DNA from: JACVRW01 sp963850205
GTDB lineage: Bacteria; Actinomycetota; Thermoleophilia; Solirubrobacterales; Thermoleophilaceae
Assembly (NCBI GenBank): GCA_963850205.1
Contig: CAWKKJ010000008.1
Span: 1-64,000, forward strand
Length of the DNA: 64,000 nt
Direction of reading: 5' to 3'
Each line of letters opens with the position of its first letter. Within the stretch, counting starts at the first letter, position 1. Position numbers and translations under genes: made by a program. Positions 18,126 through 25,881 of the stretch are shown in pieces. The notes beneath the pieces were generated by a model that did no database searches, was not told where the DNA came from, and was given only the letters and a program-made list of their open reading frames with translations.

Positions 18126-19342
18126 GGCAGGACGAACACGCCGTCGCTCACCGGGCGCTCGCCGGCCGGGTCGGAGGGGCGGTTCACCAGCTCGCCCCGC
18201 ACCGTCATCGCCGTGGAGCCGCCCCCGTCCAGGTTCAGCGCGTCGCGAGCGCCGAGGGCGCGCATGAGGCGGGCCGCCTCGGCCAGGGTCACGCCGGCGC
18301 TCCAGCCGGGCTGACGGCCGTCCACGGTCGCGAGCAGCAGGTCTCCGTCCCGATGCACGCCGGCAAGGGTACGCGGGTTGCGGGCCTTGACGAACGAGGC
18401 GAAGAACCCCGGCGCCTCGAGCGGCCTGAAGCCCTCGGCTTGTGATCTGACCGACACCCGGCCCCGGGTGAGCAGGCGCGGCCCGCCGCCCACCACCAGC
18501 GCGTACTCCGCCAGGGGCACCGCCTCGTCGCCCGCGAGCAGCCCGGTCCTCAGCTCGGGGCGGCTGCCCGGCGGTGCCGCGGCGCGCAGGAACCGCGCGC
18601 CCGCGCCGGTCGCGCTCAGCACGAGCCCGTCGCGCGAGGCGTCTCCCCCAGCGCGCAACTCCCGCACCACACCACCGCCCAGTATCGCCTCCAGCTCGCC
18701 CCCCTCGCCTCCGTACCGGCGCGAGAGCAGGACCAGCTCGCTCGGGTCGGTGCAGGTCAGGGCGGAGTTCGGGCGCTCGGTCGGGCGGTCCCCGCCTCGC
18801 CCCCCGCACGCCGGTATCGATCCCGGCCTCCGTTCCACGCCGTCAAGGAGGCGCGTTCGCCCCTCCCCCGTCACCCGGCCCTCGAACTCCAGCGGCGCCA
18901 TGGCGGGCGGCGCGGCGCCGTCGTAGGGCACGAGCAGGCCGGAGCGGCCGTCCACCGGCTCGCTCAACAGGCGGCCGCCGATCGCCAGGGCGCCCACCGG
19001 ATCGCCGGCGACCCCGAAGTAGCCGCCGTTCACGCCGGCGACGGCCTGGGTGCGGCGCCCCATCGCGCTGGTGCGCTCGCGGCCCGTGATCCGCCGGTTG
19101 GAGAGCACGCCCCCGACCCGCCCGGCGAGCAGGCCGCGATCGATGCGCAGCACGTTCACCCGCCAGGGCCCGCCCTCGCGGACGATCCGCGTCCAGGTCA
19201 GGCCGGGCGTCACGCGGGCGGTCGCTCGCCGTTCGTCGAGCGCGCGGGAGCCGAGCGGGAGCTCGGCCGCCGCCGCGCCGCCCTGCGCGATCCCCAGGAC
19301 GACGAGCAGCGTGCCGAGCAGGGCGGCAGCCCGGAACCTCAG
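18122..19342 (-). CDS. Exported phosphodiester glycosidase (NAGPA domain) family protein
   Basis: About 406 residues: signal peptide, then a NAGPA-type domain with AGVNGGYFG near residue 100 and the C-terminal LNLDGGGSTAMTVRGELVNRPSD signature (read here in two parts, LNLDGGGSTAM and RGELVNRPSD). Family members cleave GlcNAc from phosphodiesters or release sugars from teichoic-type polymers. I place the start at a CTG (19342) because GAGGAGG lies 5 nt upstream and the resulting N terminus (RFRAAALLG) is a clean signal peptide. The nearest conventional start, GTG at 19375, would add the acidic stretch NATDSEEV. Ends in a GTGA overlap with the phosphatase gene. Confidence 0.87.
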   Translation of the reverse strand: MRFRAAALLGTLLVVLGIAQGGAAAAELPLGSRALDERRATARVTPGLTWTRIVREGGPWRVNVLRIDRGLLAGRVGGVLSNRRITGRERTSAMGRRTQAVAGVNGGYFGVAGDPVGALAIGGRLLSEPVDGRSGLLVPYDGAAPPAMAPLEFEGRVTGEGRTRLLDGVERRPGSIPACGGRGGDRPTERPNSALTCTDPSELVLLSRRYGGEGGELEAILGGGVVRELRAGGDASRDGLVLSATGAGARFLRAAAPPGSRPELRTGLLAGDEAVPLAEYALVVGGGPRLLTRGRVSVRSQAEGFRPLEAPGFFASFVKARNPRTLAGVHRDGDLLLATVDGRQPGWSAGVTLAEAARLMRALGARDALNLDGGGSTAMTVRGELVNRPSDPAGERPVSDGVFVLP

Positions 19343-19408
19343 TGAAACCTCCTCGGAGTCGGTGGCGTTGCGCACATGCTCCCACCGCACTAGCTTGCGA
19401 CAGGCGTT

Positions 19409-20725
19409 GTGAACGACATCGACCGGCTCAGCCCCCAGGACGTGCAGATCCTCAGGCTGGAGCGCGGTCCGGTGCGCGGCCACACCTGCAAGGTCGTCGT
19501 GCTCGAGGCCACCGCCGGCGGAGTACTGCCCGGCGTGGAGGATCTGCGCGCCTCGGTGGAAGCGCGGCTCCACGCGGCGCCCCGGCTGCGCCGGCGCCTG
19601 ATGAACGCCCCGCTGGGCGTGGGTCGCCCGGTCTGGGTCGACGACACCGATTTCGACATCGCCAGGCACGTGACCCGCATCGAGAGCGATGGGCCGGTGA
19701 GCCGCGCGGAGCTTCGCGAGATGGTCGCCCGCAGGATGGCCGAGCGGCTGGATCGCGCGCACCCGCTCTGGCACCTCGATGTGGTCGAGCGCCTCGACGA
19801 CGGCTCCGCCGCGCTCATCTGGCGAATCCATCACTGCATGGCGGACGGCACGGCCGCGGTCGGGCTCGCGTCGGCGGTTCTGTGGAGCGAGGAGCCGGGC
19901 GTCGCGCTGCCGCGGTCGTCCTGGCTTCCCGCACCAAAGCCGAGGGCGCTCGACCTGCTGTCGCTCCGCACATGGCGACGGCCCAAGGGAGAACGGCGGG
20001 AACCGGGGTCTTCGCTCGTTCCGTCGCGCGACCTGCTCCGGCGCGAGCTCCGGCGGACCGCAACCTCCTCGGTCGCCGCCGCGCGCATCGGGCCCAACCG
20101 TAGAGTGGCCTTCGCCGAGGCGCCGCTGGCCGAGTGCAGGCGAGCGGGCAAGGCGATCGACCAGGGCGTGACGGTGAACGATGTGGCGCTGAGCATCGTG
20201 GCGGGCGGGGTCCGCACGTGGCTGGAAGGCGTGCCCGACAAGGATCTGGGAGTTCGCGTCAAGGTGCCTGTGAGCCTTCACCGGGGGTCGGAGGACGCCC
20301 CGGTCGCAAACCGCGACTCGTACTTCTTCGTCGACCTTCCCGTCGCCGAGGCCGACCCGGTCGAGCGGGTGCTCGCCATCAACCGGCAGACGAGCGAGCG
20401 CAAGCTCCATCACGACGCGGAGGCGCTCTACCGGCTCGGGCTGCACCGGTCGGCTGCGCGGTGGGCGATGAGCCCGCACGTGTTCACCTTCAACGTCTCG
20501 AACGTCCCCGGCCCGCGCCACGAGGTGTTCGTGCTCGAGGCGCGGGTCCGCGAGGTCTACTCGCTCGCGGAGATCGCGCAGCACCACGCACTCCGGATCG
20601 CGGTCATCTCGGCGGCGGGCACGCTGTTCTTCGGCCTCTGCGCGGATCGCGAGGCGGTGGCCCGGCTCGACGTGCTGGCGGACGGCCTCAGGCGCGCGAC
20701 CGAGCAGCTACTTCACGTCGGCTGA
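19409..20725 (+). CDS. WS/DGAT-type wax ester synthase / diacylglycerol acyltransferase
   Basis: A 438-residue acyl-CoA transferase. The active-site HHxxxDG motif is seen as HHCMADG (141-147), and the C-terminal VSNVPGPR (about 367-374) and NDVALSIVAGGVR are family hallmarks. These enzymes make triacylglycerol or wax esters for storage or envelope lipids. The GTG start is preceded by a TAGCTT box 12 nt upstream without SD, suggesting a leaderless promoter divergent from the glycosidase gene. Its 3' end overlaps the convergent VOC gene by 13 bp. Confidence 0.93.
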   Translation: MNDIDRLSPQDVQILRLERGPVRGHTCKVVVLEATAGGVLPGVEDLRASVEARLHAAPRLRRRLMNAPLGVGRPVWVDDTDFDIARHVTRIESDGPVSRAELREMVARRMAERLDRAHPLWHLDVVERLDDGSAALIWRIHHCMADGTAAVGLASAVLWSEEPGVALPRSSWLPAPKPRALDLLSLRTWRRPKGERREPGSSLVPSRDLLRRELRRTATSSVAAARIGPNRRVAFAEAPLAECRRAGKAIDQGVTVNDVALSIVAGGVRTWLEGVPDKDLGVRVKVPVSLHRGSEDAPVANRDSYFFVDLPVAEADPVERVLAINRQTSERKLHHDAEALYRLGLHRSAARWAMSPHVFTFNVSNVPGPRHEVFVLEARVREVYSLAEIAQHHALRIAVISAAGTLFFGLCADREAVARLDVLADGLRRATEQLLHVG

Positions 20726-21102
20726 GGTGAGTCGCCGGCGAACTCGTCCAGAGGGCTCGGGTGCCGAGGTTCGTACAGCCCCATCTCACCCGCACCCGGG
20801 ACCTTGAAGCGCGTGACGAGCCCGTAGCCCTCGTCGCTGATCGGGGCCACGAACTCCACGCCCTTGGCCTCCAGCTCGGCGACCGTCTCCTGGACGTCGT
20901 GGCACATCAGGAACAGCAGGTGCTGCCCCGTGCCGAGGCCCCACCCCTCCCCCGGATGGACGGCCACCTCGGTCGGGGGCAGCGCGAAGATCAGCCACCC
21001 GTCACCCGCGTCGACGGCGTCCAGGCCCAGCACGTCGCGCAGGAACTCCCGGGCCGCCTCGGCGTCCTCGGCGAAGACGATGATGTGGGCTCCGGCGATC
21101 AC
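20713..21102 (-). CDS. VOC (glyoxalase/bleomycin-resistance fold) protein
   Basis: A 129-residue single-domain VOC protein (AHIIVFAEDAEAAREFLRDVLGL, then WLIFALPPTEVAVHP, then a second beta-alpha-beta repeat ending GEMGLYEPRHP). The usual metal positions are His at AHIIVF, a mid-protein site near EVAVHP, and Glu at GLYEP. Substrate unknown. GTG start overlapping the upstream stop as GTGA. Confidence 0.88.
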   Translation of the reverse strand: MIAGAHIIVFAEDAEAAREFLRDVLGLDAVDAGDGWLIFALPPTEVAVHPGEGWGLGTGQHLLFLMCHDVQETVAELEAKGVEFVAPISDEGYGLVTRFKVPGAGEMGLYEPRHPSPLDEFAGDSPQPT

Positions 21103-22065
21103 TGTTCGAGCGGAGCCGTTCGGAGGACTCCGTCCCTGCGCCAGCTGAGGGTATTCCCCGCAAGCCTCAGCGAGGTCCGGGCGATGCCCACGCCCGAGTC
21201 CAGCACGGTCGAGGAGGCCCCGGACACGGCCCTCACCTCCGGCGGCCCCGCGGGAGGATCCTCGATGAACGCGAGCGCGCCGCTGGGGCTCAGCACGAGG
21301 TCGGTGATCAGCTCACAGCAGGGCCTGCGCACCGTCGCGCCGTCGCGCAGGTCCCTGACCACCACCGTGGCGCCGCAGGCGGCCGAGCAGGTCACCTGCA
21401 CGAAGCCGGCGTAGGGCGCGGCCAGCCGGAAGAACCGGGGCGCAGCCGACCCGTCTCTGTCAGTGAAGCCGAGGGAGAAGCGCCGGTCGGCTGAGTAGAG
21501 GCACCCGTAGCGCCCGCTCCACGGGAAAGAGGCCGGCTCCCCGGCGGTGCAGGAAGACCCGGCTGTCCGGGGTCCGCGTGACCGGCTCAGCCGGGTGGGT
21601 GCGGCAGTCGCGAAACGGGACGTCGCCCACGTGACGCAGCTTGAGCACAACCGGCCGCGCCCGGCAGAAGCCCGGCGTCCGGAGCCTCACGACCAGTCGT
21701 GCCGACCAGCGCCTGGTAAAGCGCCCACGCAGCCGGAGCGTCGTCTCCCCCTGGCGTTCGACGAGGTGGAAGCTGCCGTCGCCGCGGATGCGGGCGGGCG
21801 AGCTCAGCGCCACGTTCGCTCCCCCCTCGCGCCCGTTGGGACAGGGCGAATAGGCCGAGACGAAGGCGCCGCGCCGAGGTACGAGGGTTCTACCGTCCTG
21901 GGACACCACGAGCCGTGCCGCGGCCTGTTCGCGCCCGGCGCGCTGGTACGGGTCGCTGACATAGGGGCTGGCGCCGATCGGGGCCGCCGCGAAGGCGGGC
22001 GTCGCGGCCGGCGCGAGCAACACGAGCGCCAGGAGGGCGACGCTGACAATCGTCCTGTTGTTCAC
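21099..22065 (-). pseudogene. Secreted Solirubrobacterales-type hypothetical protein, apparent frameshift near 21.55 kb
   Basis: From ATG 22065 a signal peptide (ends AFAAAP) leads into a beta-rich domain (RGDGSFHLVE, LRLRGRFTRRWSA, CRARPVVLKLRHVG) that reads normally to about FRDCRTHPAEPV. The same frame then turns Arg/Leu-rich and stops at 21460. A second frame picks up at about 21560 with PASFPWSGRYGCLYSADRRF and continues (VVVRDLRDG, ITDLVLSPSGALAFIE, TSLRLAGNTLSWRRDGVLRTAPL) to a stop at 21099, which overlaps the VOC start. I read this as one gene of about 320 codons with a single frame break between roughly 21545 and 21575. Two overlapping genes are possible but the second would lack a sensible start. 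Confidence 0.6.
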
Positions 22066-22074
22066 CGTGACTGC

Positions 22075-23374
22075 TCAGCGCCCAGGCGCGCAGATGGTCG
22101 TCACCTGGAGCTCGACGCGCTCGTCGTCCCCTACCCCGGCCGGCGCGACCACCAGGGTCCGCGTCAACCGCCCGGCCCGACGGTGACGATGCTCGAGCGC
22201 CCTGATCACCCGCCGCGACGGAGGGCGCCGGGTAAAGAACGCGACCCCGGACCCGGAGTGCACCAGCCGCCGGCCGCGAGCGCATCCGAGCCGCACGCGC
22301 GCCGCGGCGCCCGGGCGGATGCGGGCGGTGCGCGTACGTATCCGGTACCGCGCACGGGCTGCCGCCGCTCGTGCAACAGGACGGGAGCGCGGCGCCGGGT
22401 GCAGAACAGCCCACCACCGGCCGGAAGGTCACGCTGAGCGGAACCGAGAGCACCCCGAAGACGAACTCATCCACGCGGCCGGCCACCAGGCCGCCTCCCG
22501 TCTCGATGGCCACGGGATAGATCGCGCCGGGGAACCCGGCGTCGCTCCCGACGGCAAACTGGCCGTCCGAACAGCTGACGGTGTAGATGCTGAGGCCGTT
22601 GCTGGGCGCCGTGACCCACGGGCCGACCACCGGAGTGCAGGGCTCGACGGTCTGGCACGGCTGAGGGGTCCGGCCCTGGAGGCGAGCCGCCGCGCGGTCA
22701 CGGGCGGGCCCGCAGATCGCCGTCACCTGGACCTCGACGCGCTCGTCATCCCCCACCCCGGCCGGCGCGACCACCACGGTCCGCGTCACCCGCCCAGCGC
22801 GGCGATGACGATGGTCGAGCGCCTTCACCACTCGAGCCGGCGGCGGACGAGGGGTATAGAACGCGACCGCCGACCCCGAGTGCACCAGGCGCTTGCCTCG
22901 CGGGCATGCGAGCCTCACCCGCACCGCCGCGCCGGGTCGGACCCGAGCGGTACGCACGCGCGGCCGGGCACGCCTCGGGCCGGCCGCCGCCCGCCCAAAC
23001 GGCGCCAGCTTCGCCCCCGGAGGCGAACAGCCCACCGCGGGCTTGAAGGTCACGCTGACCGGGTCAGAGAACGCCCCGAACTCGAGCGAGCCGCCGCCGG
23101 GGCCCAGCCCGCCCACCGTCACGATGCCCACGGGATAGATCGCACCCGGAAAAGCGGCGTCGCCGCTGACCGCCGTCGTACCGGCCGGGCATTGCACCTG
23201 GAACACCTGATCCCCACCACTGGGTGCCGTCGCCCATGGGCCGATCACCGGCGTGCACGGGTTGAACGCCTGGCACGGCTGGGGGGTCGGGGTCTGGGCC
23301 ACGGCCGCGCTCGCCAGCACGAGGGTGGCGGTGAACAGGGCGAGCGGGATGGAGCTGAGCCGGACGGGGCGCAA
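22075..23374 (-). pseudogene. Secreted protein of two tandem ~190-residue repeats, frameshift in repeat 2
   Basis: A TTG at 23374 preceded by GGAGA gives a good signal peptide (LASAAVAQ). Repeat 1 runs from PCQAFNPCTPVIGPW to VEVQVTAICG; repeat 2 starts PCQTVEPCTPVVGPW and follows it closely (SDAGFPGAIYPVAIE for GDAAFPGAIYPVGIV). Repeat 2 leaves the frame just after VVGCSAPGAAL, near 22380, and its second half (RLVHSGSGVAFFTRRPP, VVAPAGVGDDERVELQV) continues one frame over to a stop at 22075. Each repeat has a beta-rich Cys-containing half and an Arg-rich half. The function is unknown; an extracellular location is likely. One extra base near 22377-22385 explains the break. Confidence 0.65.
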
Positions 23375-23422
23375 TCGTCTCTCCGTGGACCGGGTGCGGA
23401 GTGATACTGGCGGATGCCGAGC

Positions 23423-23452
23423 TTGCCCACAAGCCCTGACGGCCCGTAGGAT
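23423..23452 (+). promoter_or_regulatory. Putative promoter of the methyltransferase gene (leaderless)
   Basis: TTGCCC (23423-23428) and TAGGAT (23447-23452) are separated by 18 bp, and the ATG at 23461 follows 8 nt after the -10-like box with no SD sequence. The same geometry (TAnnnT 7-11 nt before the start codon) recurs before other first genes in this window. Confidence 0.45.
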
Positions 23453-23460
23453 CGGCGGCA

Positions 23461-24279
23461 ATGGCGGAGTACGTGCTGGACCATCACCTGGAGGGTGAGC
23501 GCGCGCGGCTGGCGCTGATGTCGAAGCTGCTCGACCCGATGCACCGCCGGCACATCGAGTCGCTCGGCGTCGCGCCGGGCAGCCGGGCGCTCGAGGTCGG
23601 CGCCGGCAACGGCTCGATCTCCGCCTGGCTGGCCGAGCGCGTCGGCCCGGGCGGCCGGGCGGTCGCCGTCGACCTCGACCTGTCGCTGATCGAGGTGCGG
23701 GCGCCGAACCTTGAGCTGCGCCAGGGCGACATCGTCGCAGGACCGGTCGATCCCGCCGACTTCGATCTCGTCACCGCGCGGGCGGTGCTGCACCACGTGA
23801 CAGACGCCGAGGCGGCGATCCGAAACCTCGTCGCCAGCCTGGCTCCAGGGGGCTCGATCCTGCTGATCGAGCCCGACTTCCTGCCGGTCAGCGTCTCCGA
23901 GCCGCCCGAGGTGCGAGCGTTCTGGGACGGGTGGCTGGCCTGGTCGCGCGAGCAGGGAATCGACTACCACGTGGGTCGCAAGCTGGCCCCGCGGCTGGCG
24001 GCACTGGGCCTCGAGCAGATCGCGGGCACGGCCGAGACCGCCGTGTACAACGGCGGCTCCGACTGGGCGGACTACTGGACCCAGACGATCGTGGAGCTCC
24101 GCGACGGGCTCGTAGCGTCGGGCAAGCTCGACGACCGGCATATCGACCATTTCCTCGCCGCCTGCGCCGATCCGGGCTGGTGGACGCAGACCATCGCCTT
24201 CACGGCGGTGCACGGCCGGACGCCCAGCGCGGGTCTACGGGATCTGGACAGTTCGCCCGTCGGTCAGCCTGGCAGTTAG
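23461..24279 (+). CDS. Class I SAM-dependent methyltransferase
   Basis: A 272-residue enzyme with motif I LEVGAGNGSISAWLAE (about 45-60), the acidic end of strand 2 AVDLDLSL, and motif post-III APGGSILLIEPDFLP. The fold and the C-terminal lid resemble small-molecule O- or C-methyltransferases; the acceptor is not apparent. It is divergent from the tandem-repeat secreted gene across an 86-bp promoter region. Confidence 0.9.
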   Translation: MAEYVLDHHLEGERARLALMSKLLDPMHRRHIESLGVAPGSRALEVGAGNGSISAWLAERVGPGGRAVAVDLDLSLIEVRAPNLELRQGDIVAGPVDPADFDLVTARAVLHHVTDAEAAIRNLVASLAPGGSILLIEPDFLPVSVSEPPEVRAFWDGWLAWSREQGIDYHVGRKLAPRLAALGLEQIAGTAETAVYNGGSDWADYWTQTIVELRDGLVASGKLDDRHIDHFLAACADPGWWTQTIAFTAVHGRTPSAGLRDLDSSPVGQPGS

Positions 24280-24417
24280 CGAGACGCCGAGTGGCCGGCC
24301 TGACTCCGGCGGGCCCTCCGGCGCCGCGTCCCACACCGGTGCCATCACCCGTACTTTGCACTTCCGGCGCTGCCTGTGACCTCGACCTTCGCCTGTTCGC
24401 CCACCGCGGGCGTGCGC

Positions 24418-24759
24418 TCACTCCGCGAACTCGTTGATCACCTCGTGCAGCATCGTCAACGACGGGCGCCACTCCACGCGCCCGGCGGACCTCCGGACAG
24501 CGTCGATGTCGAGTAGCCCCTTGCGATCCGCGGCGGCGAACAGCTCGCGCAGCTCGTCCTTCGCCATCTCCTCCGCGCAGTCCACGAGCGTGCGCGCGAC
24601 GCTTGTACATGGGATGCCGTTGACCACCGCCAGATCGTCGGGATGCAGGGGCGGCGAACGGTGAAGGACAACTCCTGGCAGGCTGGCACACGGCTCTCGG
24701 GGGTCATCCGGCAACGCCGGAACGGTGATGTGTATGGGCGAGCGTCCTGACGGGTCCAC
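24418..24759 (-). pseudogene. Remnant of an AbiEi-like (type IV antitoxin-type) protein
   Basis: A 113-residue open frame whose central part (VVLHRSPPLHPDDL, NGIPCTSVARTLVDCAEEM, FAAADRKGLLD) matches the middle of the long actinobacterial proteins that carry an AbiEi-type winged-helix domain and a C-terminal DUF559-like nuclease region. Both ends are missing: no winged helix precedes it and the frame stops after MLHEVINEFAE. It is probably a decayed fragment. The family call is from memory of the motif pattern and is moderate in certainty. Confidence 0.5.
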
Positions 24760-24837
24760 GATCGGTCCTTGGGTTTAGGGGTCTTCCGTTACAAAGGGCG
24801 GGCGGGCCGAAGTTCGCCCCCGGTCATACTCGGCCGG

Positions 24838-25776
24838 ATGGCGGGTTCTCAGGTGTCGGTCATCGGGGCGGGCCATGTGGGCGCGGCGGCGGCCAACGCG
24901 CTCGTGCTGCTTCGGGTATGCGACCGGGTCGTCCTGTTCGACCGCAATTCGGCCCGCGCCGAGGGGGAGGCCTGGGACATCGCCGACGCCATCCCGCTGC
25001 TCGCCGAGATGGAGATCCGGCCCTCGGCCGATTTCGCCGACCTCAGCCGCTCTGACGCGGTGGTGGTCACGGTGGGGGCGACACGAGCTCCCGGTGAGAG
25101 CCGCCTCGACATCCTCGGGGCCAACGCCGCCATCACGGCCGACGTCACCCGTGAGCTGGATCGGGTCTGTCCGGAGGCGGTGGTGATCCTGGTGAGCAAC
25201 CCGGTGGACGTGCTGACCCGCATCGCGATCGAGACCTCCACCCGGCCGGCTCATCTGATCGTCGGTTGCGGCACGGTTCTCGACGGAGCGCGGCTTCGCC
25301 AGCGGCTCGGCCAGCACCTCGGCGTGGACAAGGAGGATGTGCACGTCTACGTGATCGGCGAGCACGGAGACAGCTCGTTCCCGGTCTGGTCTAGCGCGAC
25401 GGTGGGTGCGATCCCGCTCGAGGGCTACCGGCTGCCCGGGTCCGCCTCGTTGTTCCAGCTCCAGGACGGGCTGTCCGCGGCGACGCGCCGCCGCGGTCTG
25501 GACATCCATGATCGAAAGGGATTCACCAGCTACGGCGTCGCGGGCGCGGTGGCTCGCATCGTGCGCGCGGTGGTGCGAGACGAGCGCCGGATACTCATGG
25601 TCTCCACCACGGCGGCGGAGGAGTACGGCATCGGCAACGCCGTCCTGGGCCTGCCGTGCATCATCGGACGGGCGGGAGTCGAACAGCAGCTCCTGCTGCC
25701 CTTGTCGGCAGACGAACAGCGCCTGCTCGAACGCTCGGCAGAGATCCTCGAGACGGCCTACCGCTCGCTGAGCTAG
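24838..25776 (+). CDS. Lactate/malate dehydrogenase family protein, predicted malate-specific
   Basis: A 312-residue NAD-dependent 2-hydroxyacid dehydrogenase with GAGHVG (10-15), Asp35 after strand 2 (NAD preference), NPVDV (121-125), LDGARLR with Asp149 and Arg152, and the catalytic His175 in GEHGDSSFPVWS. Overall it looks like L-lactate dehydrogenase, but the specificity-loop position equivalent to LDH Gln102 is Arg83 (GATRAPGESR), the residue that favours oxaloacetate and malate; Arg89 is the conserved catalytic Arg109 equivalent. ATG 24838 follows an ATACTC box by 7 nt. The IS110 element begins directly downstream. Confidence 0.92.
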   Translation: MAGSQVSVIGAGHVGAAAANALVLLRVCDRVVLFDRNSARAEGEAWDIADAIPLLAEMEIRPSADFADLSRSDAVVVTVGATRAPGESRLDILGANAAITADVTRELDRVCPEAVVILVSNPVDVLTRIAIETSTRPAHLIVGCGTVLDGARLRQRLGQHLGVDKEDVHVYVIGEHGDSSFPVWSSATVGAIPLEGYRLPGSASLFQLQDGLSAATRRRGLDIHDRKGFTSYGVAGAVARIVRAVVRDERRILMVSTTAAEEYGIGNAVLGLPCIIGRAGVEQQLLLPLSADEQRLLERSAEILETAYRSLS

Positions 25777-25827
25777 ACCGTATGTGCCGCTGACGCGGTT
25801 GCGTCCGGTTGTGATGTGACGGTCGGC

Positions 25828-25881
25828 ACCCGCGCATGAGGTGCGCGGGTTTGACTGGGCCGCGGGTTTGGGCCTGCGGCC
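25828..25881 (+). other. Two hairpins abutting the IS110 transposase start, candidate bridge-RNA segment
   Basis: Stem 1 is a perfect 9-bp ACCCGCGCA / TGCGCGGGT (25828-25836, 25842-25850) with loop TGAGG. Stem 2 is a 6-bp GGCCGC / GCGGCC (25858-25863, 25876-25881) with a 12-nt G/T-rich loop, ending at the GTG start of the transposase. IS110 elements encode a structured bridge RNA in a non-coding end that pairs donor and target DNA. The position fits, but the 105-bp left flank is short and the right flank is an alternative place for it. Confidence 0.4.

Noticed and set aside
19376..20587. Upstream extension of the phosphodiester glycosidase frame
   Set aside because: It is antisense to the WS/DGAT acyltransferase and has no homology-like motif.
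21460..21650. Separate gene starting at the ATG at 21650
   Set aside because: Its first 30 residues are Arg/Ser/Cys-rich shadow sequence; the convincing part begins only after the frame break.
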